The notes: generated from the letters alone by a model not told the origin. Numbered from the stretch's first letter, positions 38,401 to 49,064 are shown. The stretch is DNA of 64,000 nt from Microplitis mediator (GCF_029852145.1 NC_079970.1:25734331-25798330); one strand, 5' to 3'. Made by a program: numbers and translations.

Positions 38401-38502
38401 TTATTTGTTTATTTTTTTTTTGACAGGTCAAGTATTGAAAGCAGAGGAGAATCATCAATAAATACAAATACAACGAGCAGTAGCAGTACTTCGCAATCCT
38501 AG
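29165..38502 (+). CDS. Nf1: Neurofibromin (Ras GTPase-activating protein)
   Basis: Large cytoplasmic Ras-GAP that restrains Ras signalling and also affects cAMP signalling. Exons: 29165-29224, 29697-30027, 30086-30304, 30499-32061, 32274-32315, 32379-38349 and 38427-38502. They sum to 8,262 nt (2,753 aa; human about 2,818-2,839) with every junction in frame. The start MGTPKPEEW and FSLVISGLTKIL match the conserved N-terminus. The GAP domain lies at about residues 1195-1540, with the arginine finger at about 1268 (LFRGNSLGSK) and the FLRFINPAIVSP motif with Arg about 1383. The Sec14-PH module follows at about 1560-1830 (GDLLIYHVILTLKP; YIYNCNNWVREYTK). The rest is HEAT-like helical sequence, ending in a Ser/Thr-rich tail. 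Most of the gene is in one 5,971-nt exon. The 42-nt exon is probably alternative. An open frame of 24 codons continues past the TAG. Confidence 0.97.
30338..30442. mobile_element. Small inverted-repeat element in Nf1 intron 3
   Basis: The left end AGGGTAGAAGTAGAATTACT with CATTTTTGGACATTT returns at the right as AAAGTGTCCAAAACTGGTAC then AAAATTACCTCTACCCT. It is about 100 bp with almost no interior: a minimal MITE. Confidence 0.65.
32274..32315 (+). other. Probable 42-nt Nf1 micro-exon
   Basis: Lies between the exons ending 32061 and starting 32379. It is flanked by TATGTATGTAG and GTAAGAAAAA and encodes exactly 14 codons, ASGESRMCYYEHSQ, in frame on both sides. Skipping it also preserves the frame and gives the conserved TTGRAALQKR junction. 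It is therefore a good candidate for a cassette exon. Confidence 0.65.
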
Positions 38503-38577
38503 CGATCAATTGCTGGTTCGCGTCGCGGTAAAGATCAAAAAGTCCCGGATACTAGGAAGTCACGTGCCTCCAGGTGA
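38503..38577 (+). other. Open frame after the Nf1 TAG (possible readthrough tail)
   Basis: Directly after the TAG at 38500-38502 the same frame stays open for 24 codons to a TGA at 38575-38577. It reads RSIAGSRRGKDQ then KVPDTRKSRASR, a basic, serine-containing tail of the type that ends vertebrate neurofibromin. The stop is followed by C, a context known to be leaky in insects. A base change from CAG, alternative splicing or chance are other explanations. Confidence 0.4.
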
Positions 38578-39234
38578 CAAAATAATTATCGTGATGATTA
38601 ATTATTATTTGTGGGATGATAATAATTTGTTGACTGTAAATACTATATATATATTATATATATAGTTGATGCGTACGATAATTTAATAATTGATAATGAT
38701 AAATTATGTTATAAATATGAATATCAACATGTTATCGTTTGTTTATCGTACAGATATTTATCAATATTGGGGACCTGCTACTGTTGCTACATGTCCAGAC
38801 AGTTTTAATCAGTACCGTCCACCTCGCGATTAGCAGCCTTTTCAAGATTCAACGTTCAAGCACAAAAAAAAAACGGCCCTATTATCGATACCTCATTTTT
38901 ATTTATCAAACTATATTCCATTGACACATTCATTTATTTTAATTCATTCCATCATTTTTATTTTTACAATAAAACAATCATTTATCATTTATCATTATCG
39001 TGATCCGGTAGCTTCAGTCAGATCGTCATTAAATAAAAAAAATTAAATTAAAACTGGAACTAATGATAATTAATAAGTTTTCGTAAATAATTGTATGTAG
39101 ATCTTTAGGTAATACGTGTTGACATTTTCGAAGTATAATATTTATATGCAATAATATAAAAAAATATATGTATAAATATATTTTTATTTTATGAATGAAA
39201 TTAGCAGACAACTTTATATTTTTAAAAATTATAC
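38578..39234 (+). other. Nf1 3' UTR
   Basis: AT-rich and non-coding. A plausible poly(A) signal (CAATAAAACAATC) lies at about 38967-38979. A (TA)n-type palindrome is at about 38645-38665. Confidence 0.45.
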
Positions 39235-40260
39235 TGTAAAAAATCGGGAGTGAATTCGGAGTAATTACGGATTTTATTTAAATCCGAATTACTCCGTCAG
39301 AGTTCCGGAGTTGGAAAAAATTACTCCGCATATGGAATAAATATGGAGCTTTTTCAGATGATTGATTTCGGAGTGATCGGGATTTTATTAAAATCCGCAC
39401 TCCGATTCGGAGTTTTAACATTAAAGTGAACTCCCCTTTGGAGTAATTTTTACTCCAAGGGGGTGAAGGGGGGGGGAGCTGGTATGAGATACAAAAAAAA
39501 GGATATTTTTGTGATTTTTTTTTTTCAGAGTACCTTCTTTACTAAAATTCTTAAAATTTGTGACATTATTAAGCATCATTCCAAGAATGTCCTGCTAAAT
39601 TTTCATAAAAAAATATTTAAAAATAAGCTAGTGGTAGTGGGGAGAGACGTGTCATCTCAAAAAAGTCTCCATGCCGTAGGCAGGATAACTCATGACTGCC
39701 TTATCTGAAATCAACAAGCCAAAAAGATTTCTTTAGTACATAAGTTTATCTTGAATTTGAACGGAGGAATAAACAAAATATTTATTTTTAAATTTTTGGT
39801 AAAGGTGCAATCAAAAAACTCTGATTTTTGCCAAAAATTCTTCCTTTTGTTTAATTAATAAATAAGTAGTTATTAAAAAAAAATCCTTCGTTCAAATCTA
39901 AGATACATTCATGTACTAAAGAAATCTTTTTGGTTTTCTTTAATTTCAGGTGAGGCAGCCATGAGTTATCCTGCCTACGGCATAGAAACTTTTTTCTGAG
40001 GTGACTCGTCTCTCCCCACTACCACTGGCTTATTTTTCAATATTTTTTTATGAAAATTTAGCAGAATATTCTTGGAATGATGCTTAATAATCTCACAAAA
40101 TTTAAGAATTTTCATAATGAATGTACTCTAAAAAAAAAATCACAAAGATATCCTCTTTTTTTTTGTATCTCAGACCAGCTTCCCCTGTAAATAAATAGTC
40201 ATCTGCTCTGCTTTGACTCCGGATTTAATCCGCGTTCACTCTGAAAATTTTTTACAGTGA
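39235..40260. mobile_element. MITE family A, copy 2, split by another element
   Basis: The left part (39235-39462) starts CTGTAAAAAATCGGGAGTGA and matches the unbroken copy at 45705-46043 up to the CTCCAAGGGG block. The right part (about 40188-40260) resumes with TAAATAAATAGTCATCTGCT and ends at the inverted terminus ATTTTTTACAGTG. The 725 bp between them is a separate palindromic element. Confidence 0.75.
39463..40188. mobile_element. 726-bp palindromic element nested in MITE A
   Basis: The two halves are inverted copies of each other around a centre near 39830. The left half has AGCTGGTATGAGATACAAAA, CAAGAATGTCCTGCTAAAT, AGTGGTAGTGGGGAGAGACG and GCCGTAGGCAGGATAACTCA; the right half carries each in inverse order and orientation. 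Identity of the arms is high but not perfect. There is no ORF. It is a foldback-type non-autonomous element. Confidence 0.75.
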
Positions 40261-41327
40261 ATTGATAAAAAAAAATTTTTTAATTCTCGCAAAGGATCAA
40301 AAAACTCTGCGTTATAAAATTTTGTTTCTTTATAAAAATTGAAAACTTATTGGGTGTCTGTTATCTATTTTTATTAAATTTTATTAAAATGAAATAGCAC
40401 GGCCTACATTTTAATTATCAGTACATTTGCACCAAATCGAGCATTTTTTTTTACCAAACGAGTATTAAGTAATTGGTGCATGAAAAATAATTTCAAAGTA
40501 TAACGGATACCAGTATACAATGTATGTAATTATATATACATGTATATTGTTGTTGAATATAACAATTACTTGAGTTAAAAGTATGAATCGCGCGAGTAAA
40601 TTAAAAATAAAACACTCGTTTGTTAAATGTTTAATTAATTACTTATTTTATTTTTATAATTTATTATCGTAATTAACGAAATAAAAATATCGTGTCTTGA
40701 ATTTAAAAAAAGAACACCAGTGATCGCGGGCAAATTGTCCATTAATTATACAAATATAATAGTAATGATAATAATTATTATTATAAATAAATAAATAAAT
40801 TATTTAAAAAAAGAGAGTATATATCCAGGTTGTAATTAATGTTGAGTGTATATAAACAGTTGTAAAATAATGGCATAAAATAATATTATAATTATAATTA
40901 AAAAAAAAAGAAAAAATTAAATTTAAATAAAAAAAATAAAGAGTATTTAAAATATCAATACAAAATTTGTTTTTTGTTTTGTAATAAACCTATTATTTCA
41001 AAAAATACATTGCTCAGTAATAATAATCATAATAGTAAGAATATTTGCCAGTTTTTAAAATACGGCCAAGGTTTTCATTTTTAAATTTCCACGCGAGCAA
41101 GGCAAAGCAGCCATTTAATGTTTTACTGTAATTTCCTTTTTTTTGTTAATTATAAGGTAAAAGCCCCAATTATTTGAACAAAAGTGTGTTAGTTATCATT
41201 ATTTATTTGTTATATTTAAAATTAATAATTGATAATTTTTTTTTAAACGCGTTTTATTATTTTATTACTACTAATTAAATCAATTATTTTTATTATTAAT
41301 AAATAATTAGCGTGATCCTGAAGTTAG
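40261..41327. other. AT-rich intergenic stretch
   Basis: Very AT-rich with ATAA and A-run repeats. No gene, splice signal or inverted repeat was recognised. Confidence 0.5.
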
Positions 41328-41537
41328 AATGAATGTGAATGTAGCAGACATCAGACGAATTTAAAATTATAAATAAATAGAGTAAATAATTTAAAAAATA
41401 ATATTTCGAAAAAATGCGCATTTAAAAAATTTGAAAATTAATGTGTGCAATTTTTATAAATACTATTTTTTAAATTATTTACTCTATTTATTTATAATTT
41501 TAATTTTGTCTGATGTCTACTGCATTCACACTCATGA
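41328..41537. mobile_element. MITE family B, full copy
   Basis: Left end GAATGTGAATGTAGCAGACA and AAATTATAAATAAATAGAGT; right end ACTCTATTTATTTATAATTT and TGTCTACTGCATTCACACTC, the inverse. The arms are about 65 bp. Non-coding. Other copies: 9764, 42251, 47479, 60766 and 60967. Confidence 0.8.
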
Positions 41538-41712
41538 GTTAGAAGACAATTAACAATTTTTAGTTTTTTTTTTTCAACGAATCAATTACAAAAAAATATA
41601 AAAATAAAAATATGCACATGTAGAAAATTAAAAAAAACTAGAGGTGCAATTTTTTTTTTAATGTTTATAAAAAAAATCCAAAAGTTATAAGATGTCAGCT
41701 GACCAGTAACTT
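41538..41712. mobile_element. Repeat family C, copy abutting family B
   Basis: Begins GAGTTAGAAGACAATTAACA, continues with a T-run, CAACGAATCAATTAC and ATATGCACATGTAGAAAATT, and ends GATGTCAGCTGACCAGTAAC. It directly follows the B element, so the two form a compound unit. A loose end of family B also lies at about 41775-41815. Confidence 0.65.
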
Positions 41713-42049
41713 TTTAAAAATCGGTGTGCATATTTTTTTTATTTTTGTTTTTAATTGTTTAGTTAATTTATAATTCAAAATTTGTCTTATATCTGCTACA
41801 TTCACACTCATCTTAACTGTACCAATTATTGACATGCGATAATTTCTGTAAAGCTCACCTTTATTTTTCACGAAATAAAACTAATTTTCAGCGGAAATTC
41901 CAAGTCCATTGTATGGAGTTCTATATATTTATAAGATTATAATAAAATATTTGTATATTTTCTGCATTGAAACTGATCAGCGAATTGAAATCATTCAAAT
42001 TATCATAGTCATGATTAACCAAACTGACTGTATTTAAAATTGTCTGATA

Positions 42050-42222
42050 TCAACTGACTTCAGACTTGAAATTTAAAATTTCATTGCAGGTAATTATAAA
42101 AAATGTGTGGCACATAAAAAAAAATCTAGACTTTGTATGATGGCAGCCTTGACCTTCGGCTCGAGTAAACTTCACTCTGGTCTGAAATGATTTTATTTAC
42201 TCCCTTGTCACACAATTTCTAC
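42050..42222. mobile_element. Fragment of repeat family F
   Basis: Ends with GGTCTGAAATGATTTTATTT and CTTGTCACACAATTTCTAC, matching the terminus of the longer copies at 52212-52632 and 56237-56620. The internal part is decayed or deleted. Confidence 0.5.
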
Positions 42223-42250
42223 TAAAAATATTTAAAAAAGTTAAATAAAC

Positions 42251-42430
42251 ATGAGTGTAAATATAGCAGACATGAGACAATTTATAAATTTTAAATAAAT
42301 GGAATTTAAAAAAATGCGCGCGCAGATTTTTAAATCATCTAAATACGCATTTTTTTCTACTCACATTTTATTTATTTATTCAAAAATTCGAAAAGTTGCT
42401 AATCGTGTCAGTGACATTTACACTCATAAA
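42251..42430. mobile_element. MITE family B, copy
   Basis: ATGAGTGTAAATATAGCAGA at the left and CAGTGACATTTACACTCATA at the right are inverted ends. The interior is more diverged than in the 41328 copy. Confidence 0.6.
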
Positions 42431-42604
42431 TTTCAAAATGTCAATAATTGGTATCCTGTCATTAATTAGATCTTTTACCTTATGACTAATTATTATTTTT
42501 TTTAAAGAAAAAACAGTGACAGTGCAATTTTAAAAGCCTTTTAACTTTTTATTTCTAGATTTAAGTAGAGATGAAAATCGCGTTTGGCTCCATTATATTT
42601 TTCC

Positions 42605-42783
42605 ATGATACTGAAGTTAGCCGACGTCTAACTTTCAAATTTTTGTCAAAACTACAAATCATAAGAAAAAGAATATTTTGAAAAATTGCGCCAATAGTTT
42701 TTTAAATTTTCTACATGTGCATTTTTTAGTTTTTTTGTAATAAAGTCTTAAAATTGTTAATTGTCTACTAACTGCAGTATCAT
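42605..42783. mobile_element. Repeat family C, inverted copy
   Basis: Starts GATACTGAAGTTAGCCGACG and contains TTCTACATGTGCATTTTTTA, the reverse complement of the family C core. It ends ACTAACTGCAGTATCATTTT. Confidence 0.6.
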
Positions 42784-45131
42784 TTTATTCCACATAAATT
42801 AACATACTCACGTATGTAAAAATAATACAAGTTGTAACGCAGTATAATAAAAGACAATAATTTATACTGACATTTAAAAAAAATAAATCAGTTTTTAAAA
42901 TATTGATAAAAAATGATTTTTTGATTTTTTAAAATATACTTTTCTTAGCAATTGTGTCGCGATTCAATAGAGCGGCTAATGAACAAGAGGTATATCACAA
43001 TTTCAGAACAAAAGTACAATAAAAGTTCGCGGTTTTATTTCAATTAATTAATTATTATACGATTCCCTTATTAGTCATTTCTCAATACGTTTCAACTCCG
43101 TATTGCTTGTCATCTATCAAAGATTTGTATCACTATCGATTATTTTTATTATTTATATACTTTATTTATTTGCTCATTAATTAATTAATATTATATATAT
43201 ATAAAACTTCTCTTATTAAGAAGCGCAAGAGACAGGCAAAGTCACGCAATAATCATGACTACATAGTGCACAATATCGGTCATCAAAGTCCACATTTTTT
43301 ATTTATTTATATACGCGTAATATTGACTTTTAATAATTAAAAGTTAATAAAAAAAAAATAATCAGCCAAACAGAAAAAAATTATATTAGAAATAAAATTA
43401 CATTAATTAATAGTAATAAAGAAAAGTAATTAAGCAAACGGAAGATAATTGGAAGTCGCGGCAGTACGCGATTAACACAAAAGGACGCATTAATTTTTTC
43501 GGAATACATAAATATAATTAGCCGCTATTACAATTTTTTTGTTTTTTTATGTTAGTGTCGTATTACAATAATATAATATAATAATAACATAATAATTAAT
43601 TAATAATAATAATAATAATAATTATAATAATACATTTAGCCTACTTGATATCTTAAATCGAAACGACCGATAGTCTATTCACGTTCATTTGACAAAAAGC
43701 CTTATTTTTTTATATTGTTATCATTAATTATTTTTTTTATTAAAAGATTTATTGATTGACAATACGAAAAAAAAAAATATAATATAATAAATTGTAAAAA
43801 TTTATTTTCATTTTAAAAGTTCAGTATCAGAAAATGTGGAGTAAAAAAATCCACGGTTTCGTACTTAATATTTTAGCACTGCCCTATTTAAATATTATAA
43901 AAGACTTTACTTGTTATACTTTATATTAAAAGGTTACTGATAAATTTACTTTTTTATTTTCTTTCTTCATTCTTTCTTTTTTTTTAATTTATCTCAAATG
44001 TTATTGTTGTTAATTTATAAATCGCCAATACATTCATTTAAACATCAATTTCTTTTGTTACTTTATCATAATTTAAAATAGCTGGGTAACATTTTATAAA
44101 AAAAAAAAAAAAAAAAACGGCAGATAATTAAGAAAAAAGAAAAATAAAAAATACAAAGAGCCACACAGAAGCTATAATGACATACAGTTTACAGTAGTAA
44201 TGACAAAAAATAAATCTCATTATCTTTTAATATTAATATATATGTATACACATACATATGTATATATATAGTATCATATTATTAATATAATTTAATTAAA
44301 TTAAGATTTTCTGAATTTTGTCGCAATGTTTAATTGAGACAAAATTTCCGTGAAGCTCAAAAAAAAAAATTAATAATAATAATGAAAATATGAAGCACAT
44401 TTCGCCAGCGTTTAAAAAGAGAATTACAATTAATTAATATAAATATAATAGTCTTTTGTTATTTTGTTTTGTTAATATTTTTAATGTTTTATAATAATAA
44501 AGTATGCGATATACGCACAAGATTATACGTAAGATACGCGCACTCACGCTACAGGGCAGACAGACACACGTGAATTAACGTAGACAGTACATACATACAT
44601 GGCATTATTACACACGTGGATTAGACGAGGACATGCGCGCTAATGTACGAAAAAATCTCGGACCATCGTCGATTGGTGCAATTGTATGAAATAATCATTT
44701 TTCTTTTTTTCTTTTTTTTATTTTATATTTTTTCCTTCTTTAATAATAATTAATTAATTATGTATATAGTTTTTGTTACTGTTTTTGTGTTTAATTAGTA
44801 GTAATCGGATTAGCTTTCGTATTATCCGGTTGGACGTTGCGTTTACATGTTTCTATTGTTGATCGTATTAAATTTATCATTTATCATTTAGATTTTTTTT
44901 TTATTTATTTTAATATTTTTAATATGTAAAGTAATTAAAAGATAAGATATCAGTATGTTATAGTTTATATGCAGGGGCCTCCGGCATTACGACTAGCTTC
45001 GGTCCAGCTAGTATCCTTAATTTCTTGTTGTTTTGTTATTTAGATTTCATTTATTTTATTTTTTTTCATGTTTATTTATTGTGTTTTTTTTTAAATCACC
45101 CGGCGGATACGGGCCCATCTTGCATCACACT
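42784..45131. other. AT-rich stretch, probably including the Rho1 3' UTR
   Basis: No ORF of interest. It contains long A and T runs and a (ATA)n tract at about 43595-43620. The part nearest 45131 is downstream of the minus-strand Rho1 stop and is likely its 3' UTR. The poly(A) site cannot be fixed because reverse AATAAA hexamers occur repeatedly. Confidence 0.45.
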
Positions 45132-46224
45132 TCAAAGTAACCTGCATTTGCCCTTTTTCTTCTTCTTAACCTACGGATAATTAATAATATTTATATACAT
45201 AGATGACGATAAATAAAATGTCGGGGTAATAAATTAGTGATATGAGTAATAAGTAATTGAAAATAATGAATTACCTGTAGCGCAGCTCGTGTTGCTGTTT
45301 CAAATACCTCTCTGACACCTTCCTTACTCTTAGCGGAACACTCGAGGTAAGCGAAAGCATTTATTTTTTCAGCCATAGTCCGTCCCTCTTCAGGTTTAAC
45401 CGGCTCCTGTTTCATTTTTCCAAGCTCTTTAATCGTGCCTGGGTCATTGCGCAAATCCTTTTTGTTACCGACGAGAATTATCGGAACATTTGGACAAAAG
45501 TGTTTCACCTCGGGCGTCCACTTCTCGGGAATGTTCTCTAGTGAATCGGGACTGTCGATAGAGAAACACATCAATATTACGTCTGTATCTGGATACGACA
45601 ATGGACGTAGCCTGTCATAATCTTCTTGTCCTGCTGTATCCCATAGTGCCAATTCCACCTATCATACAATCATCAGCATCATCAATTAGCAAATAAATAA
45701 ATATAATTACACTGTAAAAAATCGGGAGTGACTTCCAGATTTTATTCAAATCCGAACTCACTTCGTCACTCGGAGTTCCGGAGTTTTAGAAAAAATAACT
45801 CTGTATTCAAAGTAAATAGGGAGTTTATTTTTTCAGATGAGTGATTTCGGAGTGATCTGGATTTTATTTAAATTCGCATTCCCTTTAGGAGCTGATTTCA
45901 CTCCGAACCAGAATTTCAATATTAATATGAACTCCCTTCGGACTGAGTTTTACTCCAAGGGGATTAAATAAATACCCAGTCATCCGCTCCATATTTACTC
46001 CAGATTCAATGCATGTTCACTTTGCAAATTTTTTAGTGTAATAATTAAATTACAAAAAAAAAACGTACCTGTTTACCGTCAACTTCAATATCTGCCACAT
46101 AATTTTCAAAAACAGTAGGGACATATACTTCAGGAAATTGATCTTTACTGAAGACTATCAGCAGACAAGTTTTACCACAGGCACCATCGCCCACAATTAC
46201 TAATTTCTTTCTAATGGCCGCCAT
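45132..46224 (-). CDS. Rho1: Rho1 (RhoA-type small GTPase)
   Basis: Membrane-anchored GTP switch controlling actomyosin and cytokinesis. Three coding exons (46224-46069, 45658-45275, 45170-45132) give 192 aa, the usual Rho length. The P-loop GDGACGKT, the effector loop VPTVFENY, the switch II motif DTAGQE, the NKKD base-recognition motif and ECSAKS are all intact. The C-terminus has a polybasic stretch (VKKKKKGK) and the CaaX box CRLL, whose final leucine predicts geranylgeranylation. The ATG at 46224 matches the family start (MAAIRKKLVIVGDG). A splice acceptor (ACTTGACAG, then GTTTC) lies just before it, so the 5' UTR is split. The second intron is mostly a family A MITE. An upstream in-frame exon at 47927-47984 may give a longer N-terminus. 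Confidence 0.97.
45705..46043. mobile_element. MITE family A, intact copy (Rho1 intron)
   Basis: Ends TTACACTGTAAAAAATCGGG and, inverted, AATTTTTTAGTGTAA. The interior is rich in 'ggagt/actcc' motifs, with CTCCAAGGGGATTAAATAAA marking the position where copy 2 is broken. It fills about 80% of the intron between the first two Rho1 coding exons. Confidence 0.8.
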
Positions 46225-47287
46225 GAAACCTGTCAAGTAAAAAAAATTTCAATTAAATGATTAATATTTATACTGAATAAATAATAATGAAAAATTAATC
46301 ACAGCATTTTTAAAGCCATGATTCATTCAAACATCAAACGCTCATTTCACAATCACATTTTAAATATTTATCTACATTTTATGTACACTTATTTTATAAA
46401 ACATGATAATAAATCCGCCGATTGCCGTTACTATAACATGCTAGCAATTTTTTGGAGCACCCCCAGCTACTAATTATAGTTATCATTATCATTATCATTA
46501 TTATTATCATAAATTAAATATTTACATTACAACTAATTCCAATAAAATTTTGTGACGTTGCACAAAACAATTAAACATGTCCTTGAATAATTAAATTGCT
46601 AAATATAAATAAATTTATCTTAAAACTCGTTATTAAATAAAATAAATTTATTATTTTATCGATACTACGAAGAGCTTAATAGCAAATGAAAATACCTATA
46701 GACTCCATTTAATATAAATAATAATAGTAAACCTAGAGTGTATGTATCGATTTAATAGCCAGAGTAAGTGAACAGAGTAAAAGCAAGCCCAGCAATAACA
46801 AAATCAATCATTCAATTATACTCTCATGTTGTCATAGTTAAATATTATTCAGGAAATCTATTTATATAAATATATATCTATAGGTACCAATAACATTATT
46901 AATATGATATATTTTAATTTTAATTAAGCATGCTAATGGGATACAATCCAATTACATACGAGGTATTAATTTATTTAATTACAATGTTAATTACAAAGGT
47001 AATTTTTGTCCTAAGGAAAGAAATTTTGCTGATAAATAATAAATCAAATGTCTTATTTTTAAATTTGAGTACAGAAAAAATTTTTTTAAAAATTGGATTC
47101 GTACTCAAGAAATTAATTTACTGAAAATTTCCTGTAAATTTTTTTTTTGCTGAAAAAATTATAAGTTTTTTTTTTAACAAATTTTTTAATAAAAATTTTT
47201 AATTTTTGTTAATTTAAAAAAAAAAATTTTTTTCACAATTACAGCAAAAAAAAAATGTTAGTTTTTTTTTTAGTCAAAGAAATGATG
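46225..47287 (-). other. Upstream intron of Rho1 (probable), AT-rich
   Basis: It lies between the Rho1 coding start and candidate upstream exons. Nothing coding was recognised. At about 47060-47230 there is T/A-run sequence loosely like family D. Confidence 0.4.
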
Positions 47288-47477
47288 ATCCTGAAGTTAG
47301 AAGACAATTAACAATTTTGGTTTTTTTTTTCAACAAGTCAATTAAAAAAAAAAATTAAAACAAAAATATGCACATGTAGAAAATTAAAAAACCTATCAGT
47401 GCAATTTTTTAAATTTTTAAATTGTCGTTTTTGAAAAAATCAAAGAATTATTGGACGTTGGGTAATTCAGTGTCGTA
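47288..47477. mobile_element. Repeat family C, copy
   Basis: GATCCTGAAGTTAGAAGACA at the left, the core TATGCACATGTAGAAAATTA, and GGACGTTGGGTAATTCAGTG at the right. A family B element follows immediately, as at 41.3-41.7 kb but in the reverse order. Confidence 0.65.
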
Positions 47478-47478
47478 A

Positions 47479-47668
47479 GTAATGAGTGTGAATGTAGCAG
47501 ACAAATTTAAAATTACAAATAAATAGAGTAAATAATTAATAAAATGAAATTTAAAAAATTTCAAAATTAATAAATGCATTTTTTATAAATATTATTTTTT
47601 TAATTATTTACTCTATATATTTATAATTTTAAATTTGTCTGATGTCTGCTTCATTCACTCATTCAAGG
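47479..47668. mobile_element. MITE family B, copy
   Basis: TGAGTGTGAATGTAGCAGAC at the left and GTCTGATGTCTGCTTCATTC at the right are inverted ends, and the AAATAAATAGAGTAAATAA block is present on both arms. Confidence 0.75.
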
Positions 47669-47926
47669 AACTTTATTGTAAATTTGCAATAAATAAATTT
47701 CTCGGCTCAAGAATTTATTTGTATTTACAAAATTTTTTTTCTGTGTAAATAAATAATAAAATTGTCAATACTGTGCAATCTACTGATACGTTAATTAAAA
47801 AATAATAAACATAACTATTGGGAATAATAACTGGTGATTGATAATTGTTTTGTTTTGTATAAAACTACAGGGTTTTAAATGTTGTTGTGGTTGTTGTTGA
47901 GAAAAGATTAGTTTGCTGGGTCGTAC

Positions 47927-47984
47927 CTGATCCAGGGTACCCGGTATCGTCTGGACCGAGGGTTCGGCCCACAATGCATCCCAT
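47927..47984 (-). other. Candidate alternative first coding exon of Rho1
   Basis: On the minus strand an ATG at 47984 in a good context (G at -3, G at +4) opens 19 codons, MGCIVGRTLG then PDDTGYPGS. They end at the donor TCAG/GTACGA (exon end 47927). Spliced to the Rho1 acceptor before 46224, the frame continues as GF then MAAIRKK. An in-frame TAA lies ten codons upstream, so this would be the true start. The GC-rich composition contrasts with its surroundings. Gly2-Cys3 resembles a myristoylation plus palmitoylation signal. Transcription is unproven. Confidence 0.4.
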
Positions 47985-48471
47985 CACTGTTTTTAGTCTT
48001 TCGAATTTGAGTTATCACCGTCTCTGTTTTAATTGGACATTTATTTGATGTTAGAACGGGTAGAGACAGAGCCGAGCTGCGAGATGAAGTTCTGATACGA
48101 CAAGATAATTAATTTGTAATAAAGGGTAACACAATTTAATGATTAAATAGTGTGGTAATTTTGTGTAGTTCATTAAATAAGTACTTTAATTAACAATATA
48201 GTGCAACACTTGTTTTTTAAAATATCTAGTGAGTAATAACTAAATAATTACTCGTAATTTTATTAAACAACTTCAATGTTGTCTTTAAGTATTAAGATAT
48301 TTATAAATTATTAATAAAACAGGGGGATTTTATCATCAAAGATTAATCTACACTGATAACTTTTCAACGATTAATCTTTTGCTATCAAGTTAAGAGTCCA
48401 CAGGTTGTTTTTTTTTTAATTATTAAGCTTTTAAGACTTTAAATATTTATTATCAAATTATAAAAGTAAAG

Positions 48472-49064
48472 ATGATGAAGTTAACAGACAATTAAAAATT
48501 TCAGATTTTTTTTTCAACAAATCAAATACAAAAAAAAAAAAACTAAAAATATGTACATGTAGAGAATTAAAAAAACTATAAGTACAATTTTTTCCAATAT
48601 TTTTTTTTTATAATTTATTGTTTAAAAAAAAACCCAAAAATTATTAGACGCTGGCTGACTTCAGTATCGTTAATTAGCAGACAATTAATAATTTTCGCAT
48701 TTTTTTTTCAACAAATCAAATACAAAGAAAAAAAAAACTAAACATATGCACATGTAGAGAATTTAAAAAACTATAAGTACAATTTTTCCAAATATTTGTT
48801 TTTTTATAATTTATTGTTTAAAAAAAAACCCAAAAATTATTAGACGTTGGCTGACTTCAGTATCGTAAATTAGCAGACAATTAATAATTTTCGGATTTTT
48901 TTTTCAACAAATCAAATACAAAAAAAAAAAACTAAAAATATGTACATGTAGAGAATTTAAAAAACTATAAGTACAATTTTTTCAAATATTTTTTTTTTTA
49001 TAATTTATTGTTTAAAAAAAAATTCAAAAATTATTAGACATCGGCTAACTTCAGTATCCCAAGT
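48472..49064. mobile_element. Three tandem copies of repeat family C
   Basis: Three units of about 190-200 bp follow one another (starts near 48472, 48665 and 48860). Each has the CAACAAATCAAATAC block, a core like ATGTACATGTAGAGAATT, and a GACTTCAGTATCGT-type end that runs directly into the next unit's start. The units are very similar to one another, more than to copies elsewhere. Confidence 0.75.

Noticed and set aside
48472..49064. CRISPR-like array
   Set aside because: Units are about 195 bp with no short repeat/unique spacer alternation; they are tandem copies of a dispersed mobile element in a eukaryotic genome.
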